Assembly: GCF_004365705.1 (NCBI RefSeq)
Contig: NZ_SOBN01000002.1
Location: forward strand, 1-64,000
Length of the DNA: 64,000 nucleotides
DNA from: Streptomyces sp. 846.5
GTDB lineage: Bacteria > Actinomycetota > Actinomycetes > Streptomycetales > Streptomycetaceae
Direction of reading: 5' to 3'
The translations under genes and the position numbers were made by a program. Positions 53,593 through 63,584 of the stretch are shown one piece after another. Below the pieces are notes generated by a model. That model did no database searches and was not told the origin of the DNA. It was given only the letters and a program-made list of their open reading frames with translations. Each line of letters opens with the position of its first letter. The stretch's first letter is position 1.

Positions 53593-53847
53593 ATGGGCTG
53601 CTTGTTGGCGTGCGGGCGTGTGGTGCTCGCGGTGGTGGGGACGTGGGTCGCGTTGACCGTGCCGTTCATGCTGCCGGGACCGTTCCTGCCTTCCGGCATG
53701 CTGCCGGTCTTCTACTCGCACGCCACGGTCGGGTTGTGGTTCCTCTCCATACTGGTTGTTCCGGTCATGGTGCTCGTCCGCAAGCGGGTGTGGGTGCGTA
53801 CCGGTCGCTGGAGCAGAACGCAGACGGCGGTGCGCCCGGCTCGGTGA
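53593..53847 (+). CDS. Small membrane protein, unknown
   Basis: 84 residues from ATG 53593, with two or three hydrophobic spans (MGCLLACGRVVLAVVGTWVA; SHATVGLWFLSILVVPVMVL) and a basic tail (RKRVWVRTGRWSRTQTAV). No ribosome site is convincing. It may be the end of a larger membrane protein cut by the ISL3 element. Confidence 0.4.
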   Translation: MGCLLACGRVVLAVVGTWVALTVPFMLPGPFLPSGMLPVFYSHATVGLWFLSILVVPVMVLVRKRVWVRTGRWSRTQTAVRPAR

Positions 53848-54121
53848 CTGCTTCAGCGCTCGTAGCCCAGTCCTCGAACACCTTGGATGCTGAAGGTGTG
53901 ACGCACGGTCTGGGGCGGGTGCAGCGGGCGCTGCTGGCCCACCTGGCAAGCGAGCCGGGCGGACGCAGCGCGGTGACGGGGCTGCCCGGGTGGGTGACGG
54001 TGCGGGCGGCTGACCTTGGGACGGAGCCCCGGTGCCGAGTACCGGCTGTCCCCCACGTTCCCGGCGAGAGGAGACGGTCCTTGCGGCCGAAGAATTGGTT
54101 GCCAGTTGCCCGGGACGAGCC

Positions 54122-54415
54122 CTATGAGGCAGGCGTCGTTCGTCTCGGCCGTGTGTGGGCGGGGGGTTGTGGGCAGCCGTTCATCTCTTCGGTCATAGCC
54201 CACCGGTAGTGGTAGTGGGCCGTGCACCACGGCCACACCGTCTCCGCGGCGGCCTGCCGATTGCGGCGGACCGCTCCACGCCGGGGGCGGACCCGGGGCG
54301 GCTGGGGCGGGCGCAGCTTGCAGGTCTCAGCGAAGCGTTCCAGCAGGGGCAGGCCGGTGCCCTCCAGCGGGTCCACGTCCAGCAGGGGCAGGTCGGTTCC
54401 GGTCAGGCGCTGCAA
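54122..54415 (-). pseudogene. Fragment of an unrecognised plasmid-type gene
   Basis: The frame reads QRLTGTDLPLLDVDPLEGTG, LPLLERFAETCKLRPPQPPR and TVWPWCTAHYHYRWAMTEEM, which has a coding look, but it lacks a proper start (a stop lies just upstream of ARPLLLAAAYL). It is N-terminally truncated. Confidence 0.35.
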
Positions 54416-54446
54416 GTAGGCGGCGGCCAGGAGCAGCGGGCGGGCC

Positions 54447-54545
54447 TACACGGCCTTCGACAAGCAGGCCCTGGACGAACGCCAGGAGCTGTACCGGTCG
54501 CTGGCCGAACGCGTCTGGGACCCAGACCGGCTGCACGCCACCTGA
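54447..54545 (+). pseudogene. C-terminal scrap, 32 codons
   Basis: The plus strand reads YTAFDKQALDERQELYRSLA, then ERVWDPDRLHAT and a stop. It looks like the helical tail of a larger protein; nothing upstream continues it. Confidence 0.3.
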
Positions 54546-54847
54546 CATGCGCCCCCGTGGCAGTGTCCGTGCGATCGGCGCGGCACCGTAGCTCTCGCGC
54601 CAGCATCCGGGACCGTCGAACCTGGTACGTCTGTGGTTGCCCCTGGCCAGGTCGGCGCCGCTGGCCGGAGAGGTGCGAAGATCAGGGGCATCTCGGTGAC
54701 CGGCCCGCCCTGGGTGTCGTCAGCGTGTGGGTGCCGCTTCATGGCGGCTCCCAGCCCTGCTCAACCGCCCTGCGCCCTGGTTGTGTCGTGGTAGATCGTT
54801 CCGCGCGGCACACCAGGTTGTCGGGCCAACTGGCGAAGGAGTCGGAG
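54546..54847. other. Upstream region of the defence-like genes
   Basis: About 300 bases with no supported gene, ending in GAAGGAG before ATG 54848. A promoter for the 950-residue protein is expected here; no clear -35/-10 pair stands out. Confidence 0.35.
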
Positions 54848-57700
54848 ATGCGAGCAGACCGGACCGCGGCTACGGGCAGCTCGGGGGCGACCGAGGTCAA
54901 GGCCACCCTGGAGAAACTGGGCCAGGGCCCGATCGAGGTTGCGCGCGAGCACGACCTCGGGATTGATCTGCTGGTCCAGGTGCGCGACGATCGTCGTTTC
55001 GACGCTGGCCTGCTCATCGGCGTTCAGGTCAAGACCAGCCCGGATAGCACCATCGGCAGCTACTTCACGTCCCCGGAGACGGACGAGGATGGCACCGTGA
55101 CGGGCTGGTGGCACCGTGAAGCCGACTCCGCGCACTTTGACAGCTGGATCCTGCACCAGCTCCCCGTGATCCTTGTGCTGCACGACCTGAAGACCCGCAC
55201 GTCCTACTGGGCGGCTGTGGCCTCCGAGAGGGTCATCAGCACCGGCAAGGGCTTCAAGCTGTTCGTGCCCGCCGATCAGACTCTCGACGCGGACCACCTG
55301 CCCGAGCTCTTGACGTTCGCGGCGAGCAAGCGGGACCCCATCACCTGGGAGGGATCGGCGTGGTTGCGTGATGGGACCGCAATCGCCCCGGGGGACCGCC
55401 TGCGTCACGCTCTGCTGGTGCCGCGGCTGGTCGCGCCGCATCCTGGTGCCCGCTTCGACCAAGAGATCGGCCCGGAGGAAGCCCTCGCGCTGCTGGCCCA
55501 GGGCCGGTTCGCCAGCCTGGCGAGCTTCGCCCAGCAGCACAGCAAAGTGCCTTCGCTGGAGGCGGCAGCGGCCCACAAGAACTGGAAGTGGCGCCTGGTT
55601 CACGCGTTCGGAGACCTACTGTTGACCGGCAGCCCGGCAGCGGTGGCCGCACTGATCACTACCGCGCCCGGGGCGGCGGAGCGTGTGGCCGCCACGGTCA
55701 TTTACGTATGCGCGCTGATCGAGGACGAGGAGTACGAGCAGGCGCTGACTCTGCTCACCGCTGAGGTCGAGAGAGACAATGCCGGACCGGTTGATCACGC
55801 GTGGATGTTGGTTCAACGTGCCCGTCTGTATGAGGAGGCTGACCAGGACCAGGCGGCCGGTACTGACGTTGTCAACGCCCGCGTCAGCGTCCTGCTCGCC
55901 CCGATGGATCCGACGACGTCCGCGGTGGCAGCCGCAGCTGCTGAAGCAGCTTTTCGTGCCAGCCGCTGGCGCTCGGGCGCGGTCGAGGAGTTCGTGACGG
56001 CCACCGACACCGTCTCCTCGTGGTGGCGGCTGCAGAACGTCAGCAGCGCCTACGAGCTCGCGGCCGAGCGGCTGTTCGACCACTGGGCTGACCGGCGAAC
56101 CCTCTACCTCGTTCCTGGCCATCCCGCCTACAACGAACTGGAAGCAGCCCGATGGACCGCGAACCTCGCCGCACATGACGGCGCTTGGAGAGCGACCACT
56201 GCGCTCCTCGGCAAGCAGGTGCTGCTCGACAGTGAACAGGGATCCACGGCCCAGGGTCCCCAGCAGGCGGACCAGATCTTCAACGCGCTCAGCTTGCTGC
56301 GCATCAGCGGTGACACGGCTGCGCTCGCAGCTGCGCTGGGCCGACTTCGCAGCCTCGGCCCCGTCACTGTCCTCTCCCGCCTGGTGGAATCCGTGAAACC
56401 GGGCCCCTGGCCCATGCGAACGTTCCGGCCCCATCTTGAGCTCTGGGAACTGGCCGGGGATCTCCTTCCCACGGGTGACGCCGACGCCGCCGCCGCGCAC
56501 TGCCTGGCGCTCCTGGACGGCAGCGCCCCCAAGCCCGCCTCTACCTCCCACTACCTGGACGTCGCGCACTACGTGTTGCGGGCGCTGACCGGACTCCTCC
56601 CAGCGGCTGGCCCGGGTGTCCACGACCAGGTCCGTAACCTGCTGATCGAGAACTCCCCATGGACGAGCCCCGGTGCCACCAATCCGATCAGCCGGCTGGC
56701 CCTTCTCGTCCATGACGCGGCACTGCAGGATCCGACCGTGCGGCAGTGGTGGCGGGACGCCGCCCTCCTTCACTCCGACCCGGCGTTGGAGACGCTGCAG
56801 ATGCTGATGCTGGGCCGCATCGCCGGAGCGGACTCGCAAGCAGCGCAACATCTCCTCGACCGAGCTGCGGACGGGAGCTTCCCGGCGATCGTCGCTCTGG
56901 GAGCGGGCGGCCTCAGCTCCAAGGCTCCAGCCGTGATCGGTCACCTTGCGCGTGAGGTCCGGGACCTGATGGACGGCTTCGACGACGGCCGCTGGCCATT
57001 GCGTGGTCGCGACCACGCAAGCGTCCTGGCCGAGCTCAACATGGCGCTCCCTGAGCACGCCCGCTGGGACGAACTCGTGGAACTGCTGCGACACCCCAAA
57101 GCCTTCGGCGACCACACCCGACGGGCCTACTTCTTCCTCGCCCAGCACGCCGGTGTGCTCCCGGCCGATGTCAGGGATACTCTGGCGGCGGACCTGCGGC
57201 CAGCACTCGATGCCCTGATCTCCGACGAAGCGTCTTCGTTCGGCCACACGGAGGCCGGCGGCGCGAGGATCTGGCTGGCCGTGGCACTGGGGCTTCTCAC
57301 CGCGGATCAACAGGCCGTTTACCGGGCCCGCCTGCTCACCGGGAGCCAAACGGAGCGAATGGACGCCGCCACGCTGGCTGGTTTGTTGTATCGCGCTGAG
57401 GACACGCCGTCCATGATCGCTCTGCTGGCCGACCCTGATGCGGGCGTCCGGAGAGCGGCAGCACGCGGGCTCGCTACCAGGGCGAGCCAGCAGCCCGCAG
57501 ATGTTGACGCCGTCGCGGGGCTGCAACGCGCCGTCGAGAGCGACGCCTCCGTTGACGTCCCTCTCGCGATCGCGGTCGCTATCGGCGGTGTCCCGGCGCA
57601 GAGAGACGACCTGGAATCCGTGCTGACAGTTCTACGTGCCCACCCATCGGCACAGGTTCGCGACGCAGCCGCACAAGCGCAGTCGGCAGCCGACGAGTGA
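54848..57700 (+). CDS. Large protein with an N-terminal DUF4365-like nuclease domain and helical repeats
   Basis: 950 residues from ATG 54848, which has AAGGAG upstream. The first 160 or so residues look like DUF4365, a PD-(D/E)XK-type fold: TEVKATLEKLG (Glu), EHDLGIDLLVQV (Asp) and LIGVQVKTSPDS (the Q-x-K of the active site). The remainder is alpha-helical repeats, TPR-like in the middle (EEYEQALTLLTAEVERDNAG) and HEAT-like at the end (DPDAGVRRAAARGLATRAS; HPSAQVRDAAAQAQSA). Such nuclease-plus-repeat proteins are frequent in defence islands. It lies 246 bases upstream of the Gabija-type pair on the same strand and may act with it; that link is inference. Confidence 0.75.
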   Translation: MRADRTAATGSSGATEVKATLEKLGQGPIEVAREHDLGIDLLVQVRDDRRFDAGLLIGVQVKTSPDSTIGSYFTSPETDEDGTVTGWWHREADSAHFDSWILHQLPVILVLHDLKTRTSYWAAVASERVISTGKGFKLFVPADQTLDADHLPELLTFAASKRDPITWEGSAWLRDGTAIAPGDRLRHALLVPRLVAPHPGARFDQEIGPEEALALLAQGRFASLASFAQQHSKVPSLEAAAAHKNWKWRLVHAFGDLLLTGSPAAVAALITTAPGAAERVAATVIYVCALIEDEEYEQALTLLTAEVERDNAGPVDHAWMLVQRARLYEEADQDQAAGTDVVNARVSVLLAPMDPTTSAVAAAAAEAAFRASRWRSGAVEEFVTATDTVSSWWRLQNVSSAYELAAERLFDHWADRRTLYLVPGHPAYNELEAARWTANLAAHDGAWRATTALLGKQVLLDSEQGSTAQGPQQADQIFNALSLLRISGDTAALAAALGRLRSLGPVTVLSRLVESVKPGPWPMRTFRPHLELWELAGDLLPTGDADAAAAHCLALLDGSAPKPASTSHYLDVAHYVLRALTGLLPAAGPGVHDQVRNLLIENSPWTSPGATNPISRLALLVHDAALQDPTVRQWWRDAALLHSDPALETLQMLMLGRIAGADSQAAQHLLDRAADGSFPAIVALGAGGLSSKAPAVIGHLAREVRDLMDGFDDGRWPLRGRDHASVLAELNMALPEHARWDELVELLRHPKAFGDHTRRAYFFLAQHAGVLPADVRDTLAADLRPALDALISDEASSFGHTEAGGARIWLAVALGLLTADQQAVYRARLLTGSQTERMDAATLAGLLYRAEDTPSMIALLADPDAGVRRAAARGLATRASQQPADVDAVAGLQRAVESDASVDVPLAIAVAIGGVPAQRDDLESVLTVLRAHPSAQVRDAAAQAQSAADE

Positions 57701-57946
57701 GAGATCTCCTTCCGTCTGGTTCTCCCCTGCCGACCCGGTGCCTGGAGTCTAGAATCATCGGTCGCCCAGGATGAATTGGCTTTGCGCCGTTCATTCCGAA
57801 GGTATAGGCCATAGGCGTACCAAGGAGCGGCAGGCGCGTTGGCTCGTCCCTTGCGACGGGTCGGCCGCTGGGGATGCCATAGCCGCCTGCGGCGCATTAG
57901 GGCATTTGTCTCTCTTGTCGGCTGTAGCCGTGGTAAGGATGTCGGC

Positions 57947-59947
57947 GTGAGAGTGACGCGGTTGCGCATTGAGGGATTCAAGGGGTGGGAGCACCTCGAC
58001 GTGCGTCCACGTGACCATGTGCTGCTGGCGGCAGTTCCGCGGGCCGGGCGAACAGACCTGCTGACAGCGCTGGCGCGAGTACTGGATCCCAACTCCGCTC
58101 GCGGCGCGGCACTTTCGGACTTGCACCAGAAGTGGGTCACTCCAGTCACTCCCCCAGTCCCAGGGCCCGGGGCCGACGCGGACGAGGTTGCCCTGGCTGC
58201 GGCCGATCCTGGCACTGCTGGTGCCGTGACGCCGCCTTCCGCGGCGAGCGGTCCACCCGCTGACGGCGCACCGACCACGCTCGACGGTTCACCGACCGAG
58301 TCCGATGCTGCGTCAGCCGATGCGAAGGAGCCCGTCGCAGACGCGTCCGAGGATATCCGGGAAGCTGTGCCTTCCCGTCGGCTGGAGCGGGTGGCTGCGG
58401 CCCAGGTAGAGGTGACGCTCACCGATTTCGACTCGGACGTGCAGCAGCTCCTCGACGGGGTGCTTGAGCCGCTGGAGTCGGACGGGTGCGCCAGCGAGGC
58501 CTCCGACGCTCCCGCCGACGCCGCGCTGTGTGTGCGCCTGGCCTATCGCCTCACTTACGACGAGGCGACGGAGTCCCTGGAGTCGGTCGTCTACTTCCCG
58601 GCCCGCAGCAACCCGGAACTGGGCCAGTACTACCGCGTCCCTGCCGCCACGCGACGCGCGCTCCCAGTCGTGGTCCTGGATGCGGGTCTGCCTCTGCAAC
58701 TACGCGCCGGCATGGGGTTGCGGCGGATTCTGGACGATCGCGACGCGAAGGCGGCGACCGCGGCGTTCGACGTGTTGGCCAAGGCCGTCGAGGACGCGGT
58801 GACCCAGCTGTCGACAGACATCGCGATCACCGAGGCGGTCGACGCGGTCCTGGCCGTCGGAGGCGCCGGGGCCCTCATCGGGGACACACCGGTCACGGCA
58901 GAGCGGGTGGGTTTCCGGGCCGAGGACGGATCGGTGGCGGCCCTGCTGAGGACGCTGCGCGCGGCGCTGCACCTCGACAACGGCGGGATGCTCGGGCTCG
59001 CCCAGCATGGCAGCACGGTCAGTGCCGTGCTGGCGATGGCGGAGGCGATGCTGCTAGCCACAGTGCCGGGCGCGGTGGTCCTGGCCGACGATTTCGGCGA
59101 CCAGTTGGACGCCTCGGCGACCGAGCACCTGGCCTCACTGCTGCGGACCCGCTCCGGTCAGGTGTGGCTGTCCACGCGGCGCCCGGAGGCGGCGCGGGCG
59201 TTCGAACCCACGGAGGTGGTACGCCTGGTGCGGCACGGCGGTGTCCGCTCGCACCACCAGTTCACCAAGATCACCGACCGCAAGGCGCTGAGCGCGATGC
59301 GGCAGTGGCACACGCAGCTGCTGGCGGCTTTGACGGCTCCGGTGGTCGCGATCACCGAGGGGCCGCACGACGTGGCGGCGATCGGGATGGTGGACCGTCG
59401 CCGGCCTCCGGCACAGCTTCCCCTGTCTGCCCACGGCGTCAGACTGGTTGCCGCCGGCACTGGCGGCGACGGCGGGACCGGCCAGATCCCTCGCATCGCC
59501 GAGCTGGCTCGGCAACTGGGGTTCCGGGTCCTGGTCCTCATCGACCGCGACCGCGACAACCCGCAGACGGCGGACGAACTCACCAAGATCCAGGCCTCCT
59601 GCGACGTGGTGATCCGACTCCCCCTGGGAGCCGCGATCGAACGCGCCCTGGTCGAGGGCCTTCCCCTGGCCGAGATCGCCGCCGCCAGCGCTGCGCTCAC
59701 CGAGTACGGCATCCCTGACCCCATGAACGGTGGGACGGACGAGTCAGCTGTGGGCAGCCTGTGCAAGGTGATCCACAAGCAGGGGCTCCACGAGCAGTTC
59801 CTCGAGGCTCTCTACAGCGACGGCAAGGCGCAGCATCCGCCGTTGATCCTGAGCGCGCTCGCCGAACTCGCCCGGGCGGCGGACCCCGCCTACGGCGGTC
59901 CGGTGCTGATCGACCTGCAGCTCCCCAGTCGGCCGGCGGCCTCCTGA
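57947..59947 (+). CDS. gajA: OLD-family ATPase-Toprim nuclease, Gabija GajA type
   Basis: 666 residues from the GTG at 57947. An ABC-type ATPase half opens VTRLRIEGFKGWEHLDVRPR; its P-loop VPRAGRTDLL is degenerate (Arg in place of the Lys). The signature-like GLAQHGSTVSAVL and Walker B GAVVLADDFGDQLDASA follow. The Toprim half has VVAITEGPHDVAAIG (Glu near residue 471) and VLVLIDRDRDNPQT (Asp cluster near 533-537). A Pro/Ala/Asp-rich insert (about residues 65-140) sits in the ATPase domain. In Gabija, GajA nicks DNA when nucleotide levels fall during phage attack. The next gene overlaps its stop, supporting the pairing. Confidence 0.82.
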   Translation: MRVTRLRIEGFKGWEHLDVRPRDHVLLAAVPRAGRTDLLTALARVLDPNSARGAALSDLHQKWVTPVTPPVPGPGADADEVALAAADPGTAGAVTPPSAASGPPADGAPTTLDGSPTESDAASADAKEPVADASEDIREAVPSRRLERVAAAQVEVTLTDFDSDVQQLLDGVLEPLESDGCASEASDAPADAALCVRLAYRLTYDEATESLESVVYFPARSNPELGQYYRVPAATRRALPVVVLDAGLPLQLRAGMGLRRILDDRDAKAATAAFDVLAKAVEDAVTQLSTDIAITEAVDAVLAVGGAGALIGDTPVTAERVGFRAEDGSVAALLRTLRAALHLDNGGMLGLAQHGSTVSAVLAMAEAMLLATVPGAVVLADDFGDQLDASATEHLASLLRTRSGQVWLSTRRPEAARAFEPTEVVRLVRHGGVRSHHQFTKITDRKALSAMRQWHTQLLAALTAPVVAITEGPHDVAAIGMVDRRRPPAQLPLSAHGVRLVAAGTGGDGGTGQIPRIAELARQLGFRVLVLIDRDRDNPQTADELTKIQASCDVVIRLPLGAAIERALVEGLPLAEIAAASAALTEYGIPDPMNGGTDESAVGSLCKVIHKQGLHEQFLEALYSDGKAQHPPLILSALAELARAADPAYGGPVLIDLQLPSRPAAS

Positions 59948-61599
59948 TGGCCTACGAGGCACGTAAGGACCAGCAGGAAGTCATCGACAGCACGGCGCCG
60001 GTGGTACTGGTCACCGGGGGCGCCGGAACGGGCAAGACCGCCACCGCCGTGGCGGCCGCCCGCGCGCATCTGGAGGCGTCCGACCGGGACTTGGAGCTCC
60101 TGCGCCAAGATGCCGCTCGCAGCGGGCAGCGCACCCAACTTCCGGCTGCGGCCCGGGTGCTGTTCCTGTCGTTCTCCCGCACCGCGGTCGCGCAGATCAT
60201 CGACCGCGCCGCCGGGGTGATCGGTCCGCTGCGGCCGCGACTGGAGGTCGCAACCTTCCACGGCTTCGCCTGGAGGATCATCAGCAGTTTCGGCGCCCAC
60301 CACGGCTTCCCTCCCCCTCAGTACGTCCTCAGTGAGGCCAACCGGCTCGTCCCTGGCGCCCCGCCCGGGCTCACCTACAACCAGCTGATGCCCGCGGCGG
60401 CCGGGCTGCTCAAGCTGCCCAAGGTGAACGAGCACTACTCCGGCCGGTACTCCCTGGTCATCTGCGACGAGTTCCAGGACACCGACGCCACCGAGTGGGA
60501 GTTCGTGCAGCAGATCGCCCCCGGAGCACGGCGAATCCTGCTCGGCGACGTCAACCAGAGCATCTTCCAGGGAAGCTTCAAGCCAGGCGTGGACCCCGCC
60601 GCCCGGATCGCAGCGGCCATGGCCCAACCGGACGCGGTGCGGATCGACCTCGAACCGGCCAGCTACCGCGACCCCTCCGGGGTCCTTCCCGCAGCGGCCG
60701 AGGCCGCGCGCACCCGCGACTTCAGCAACCCCGCCTTCCAGGAGGCCGCGTCCCACGGCCGCCTGGCCGTCACCCGGTACATGAGCGGCTCAGGTTACGA
60801 GGAGGTCATCGACCTAGCCCGGGCCGCACGCCGGAAGGGGCACACGGTCAGCGTCTTCACTCACACGAACGCCGCGACAACTGCATTGTCGGATGCCCTC
60901 ACGGCAGCCGGCCTGGCCCACGAGCAGGTCGGCTTCACCGAGGCGCACGCCGAAGCGATGTCCGCGCAACTGGCGCTGCTGCAGTACGCATTGGGTGACG
61001 ACGCCGCACCAGTCAGACGGGCCCTGGCGGTGTACATCACCGCCTGCCTGCGCAGCAAGACCCTGTCGCCGCTCGCCCGCAACATGCTCTCGCGCACCAA
61101 CCCTGTCCTCGAACGTGCCCTGGGTGAGCTCGCCGAAGACCTCCGCTCCGCCGGAGGTGGCGCAGCCTCGGACATCGCGCGTCTGGCCGACGTCCTCACC
61201 GGCGCGTACGGGCGCATCGGCACCTTCCGCGGACAGGAATCGTGGCTGCAGGCCGCGTCCGAGACCCGCCGCGCCCTGCTTCTTCTTGACGAAGGGCTCG
61301 GAATCGACGCAGTAGCCGCCCGTCTGAGGGACGTCCACGACGAGACGCTCGTCGGCTCGACCCGGCCGCGCCCGCACCCCATCCAGGTGATGAACCTGCA
61401 CCAGAGCAAGGGTCGCGAGGCGGACACCACCATCCTTCTCCTGGGCGACGACGAGTACTACGGCCCCGAAGGCGAACCCTTCCCGAGCGGTTCCCGGCTG
61501 CTGTACGTCGTCATGACCCGCGCCCGCGAGCAAGCCCACCTCGTCGTTCCGGCCCAGACCCACCGCCTGTGGGCTCCGCTCATCGCCGCGTTGGAGTAG
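59947..61599 (+). CDS. gajB: UvrD/PcrA-like helicase, Gabija GajB type
   Basis: 550 residues; its ATG shares a base with the stop of the upstream gene (TGATG). Superfamily 1 motifs are in order: VTGGAGTGKTATAV (I, residues 21-34), FLSFSRTAVAQ (Ia), LVICDEFQDTDATEWEF (II, about 174), ILLGDVNQSIFQG (III), then IQVMNLHQSKGREADTTILL (V) and LLYVVMTRAREQAHLVV (VI, about 519). It is short, as GajB proteins are. In Gabija it is activated by DNA ends and helps deplete nucleotides or drive GajA. It looks intact. Confidence 0.85.
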   Translation: MAYEARKDQQEVIDSTAPVVLVTGGAGTGKTATAVAAARAHLEASDRDLELLRQDAARSGQRTQLPAAARVLFLSFSRTAVAQIIDRAAGVIGPLRPRLEVATFHGFAWRIISSFGAHHGFPPPQYVLSEANRLVPGAPPGLTYNQLMPAAAGLLKLPKVNEHYSGRYSLVICDEFQDTDATEWEFVQQIAPGARRILLGDVNQSIFQGSFKPGVDPAARIAAAMAQPDAVRIDLEPASYRDPSGVLPAAAEAARTRDFSNPAFQEAASHGRLAVTRYMSGSGYEEVIDLARAARRKGHTVSVFTHTNAATTALSDALTAAGLAHEQVGFTEAHAEAMSAQLALLQYALGDDAAPVRRALAVYITACLRSKTLSPLARNMLSRTNPVLERALGELAEDLRSAGGGAASDIARLADVLTGAYGRIGTFRGQESWLQAASETRRALLLLDEGLGIDAVAARLRDVHDETLVGSTRPRPHPIQVMNLHQSKGREADTTILLLGDDEYYGPEGEPFPSGSRLLYVVMTRAREQAHLVVPAQTHRLWAPLIAALE

Positions 61600-61901
61600 G
61601 CGACGAGGCAGCGGATCGCCACAGGTACCCCGTGGTCGATGATCTCGCCCACCCAATCGGCTCTCGAAGAACAGTTCGCTTGAGGCTGGGTCAGTGTCTT
61701 GCGCGGGTTCCCCCGCAAGAAGCAGTGGTGCAGCGAGCCCACTCGTGGCGACGGGCACCTGCCTGACCTGTGCTGTTCACCGGGGCAGGAGCCTGAACCT
61801 ATTTATTGGGGCCATCCGAGCCCGGCGGCCTGAGCAAAAGGTAGGCGGGAGCGTCTTCGTCAGGGGTGGCGGTGGCTCCCGTGAGGAGAGCCATCGCGCC
61901 C
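61600..61901. other. Intergenic region after the Gabija-type pair
   Basis: About 300 bases with no supported gene. From about 61925 the sequence becomes the second replication-relaxation copy, and the join falls inside that gene. Confidence 0.4.
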
Positions 61902-62993
61902 TCAGTGGGAGGGTGTGTCAATGGCCATGAAGTTCTCCCCGTAGGCGGCCAGGCGTTCGGCTTCGGCCTCGGCTTCCTGCCAGGCCCGGTAGGCGGCGCG
62001 GCCGTCGGGGTTGGCCAGGGCCTGCCCCAGGGTCTCCAGGCCGGAGTGTCCCAGCCGCCACCACACCTGTCCGAGCGGGCCGTGCTGCTGGAGCCGGTCC
62101 AAGGTGGTGACCACGATCGGGATGGCGTGCTGGTAGTCGGTGTAGTTCGCGTAGCGGGTGTCGCCCTCCCAGTACGGGCGGGCCAGGTCGCGCATCGCCT
62201 TCATGCGGTTGCGCAGCACGGTGTCGCTGGCGCCGGTGAACACCACCGCGATCGGCGGGTAGCCGGCGCGGATCGGGTCGCCGTAGGCCAGCTGCCAGGC
62301 CGGGACCAGTTTGGTGGTCTTGGTGTAGGAGTCGGGGTCGGCGACTTTGATCTGGTGGGCGAAGTAGGCGGCGTAGCGCTCGAACTTCGCGGCGAGGATG
62401 TGTGGGGCCTCGGTGGCGCGGTCGACTTCGACCAGGAGCACCGGCAGCTGGTGTTCGGGGGCGCGTAGGACGGCGTCGGCCTGGGCGCGGCGCTTGTTCG
62501 GGGCCTCATGGACCACCTCGGTGGTCCACGACAGGATCGTGCCCATACCCGGCCCGGGGTCCTGATTGGTGCCGCCGGTGAGGAACGCCAGGACCGTCTC
62601 GTTGACCGCCATCGCGTGCGGGGCCCCCGAGCGACCGGCGCCGCGGGCGATGTTCCCGACGTCCCGGCCGGCGGGCATCACCTGCTGCGCGGCATCCCGC
62701 CCGGCGGTGGTCAGGCCCCAGGTCTTGTGGCCGGTGCTGGTACGGCCCTCGGAGTGCACCAGCCTCGCGCTCTGCAGATCATTCAGCGCCGCGCGGGCGA
62801 ACTTGTTCTCCTTCGCCTCGGGGCGCAGCAGCCGCCACAACTGATCGGCGGTCACCACCTTCAGCACCCCCAGCGCGGTCAGCACCTCCGCGCGGACCTT
62901 CGCCGTCGACCCGGCCGCGTTCGCACGGGGCCGCTTCGTGGACGGTCTGGCCGACACCGGCGCGGCCGGGTCGGGCTCGCTCTGGTCTGCCAC
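61902..62993 (-). pseudogene. Replication-relaxation family protein (copy B), truncated
   Basis: From GTG 62993 (same GGGGGAG ribosome site as copy A) the frame matches copy A closely through the whole winged-helix domain and on to EAEAEAERLAA, then ends in unrelated residues (YGENFMAIDTPSH) and a stop. The zinc-finger and C-terminal regions of copy A are missing. At the DNA level the match to copy A extends upstream through the spacer and the small divergent gene, so this is a broken duplicate of the locus. Confidence 0.85.
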
Positions 62994-63584
62994 TGCTACT
63001 CCCCCGCTCCGCCCGGTGACGTCTCGATCCCGCGATCTTCTCCCACGCCACCGACATCCGTCACCCAGCTGCTTGCGTCTGCACTTGCTCCTGCGGGTCA
63101 GCCCCAGCCGATGCCCTTCGGCTCTCCTCCGCGCCTCCTCTCCGGCCGGCCACCTGGCCGGACACAGCCGCCCGCGCGGACCGCCGGGCCGCGCGGGCGC
63201 AAAGAAAAAGGAACAGCGGCTCGCGGCCGGAGAGCGAACCACGCCTGCACACCACAGACCACAACATCCATGGCCGTAGGGGTGCAGAAGGGGTTGTCAG
63301 CCCGCTTTTGATCTCGGGAAAGCGGTCCTGAGCTGCCCGGATACGCCCGATTCGACCGCAGGGCGCGGAAGGGCGGCCGGAAGCCGGGACGGAAGGGAGA
63401 ACGGAAGGACCCATGGCCGGCCCGGTGAGCACGGTGGAAGACTGGTGACTTCGCTGCGGGGCTGGGGCGGCGAGAGGACATGACACGGCGCGCCGCCCCA
63501 GCGGGTGGACCACATGGAGGATGGTCTCACCGGGACCAACGACGCCACCGGGCCGCCGTCACGGGCCGGCCGTAGGATCGGCCG
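62994..63584. other. Second copy of the conserved spacer
   Basis: The stretch is highly similar to 15282-15882, including the GGAAGG repeats near 63358-63408. No gene is supported in either copy. Confidence 0.5.

Noticed and set aside
54155-54847. Extension of the 950-residue protein upstream to 54155
   Set aside because: The added 231 codons are Arg/Gly-rich without structure, and a good ribosome site precedes ATG 54848.
55616-57526. A 636-codon minus-strand frame opposite the DUF4365-like gene
   Set aside because: It has no motifs or ribosome site; the plus strand shows clear domain patterns.
57839-57946. Earlier start for the GajA-like protein
   Set aside because: The added residues lack similarity to the family, while GTG 57947 gives the usual N-terminal ATPase strand and has AAGGAT upstream.
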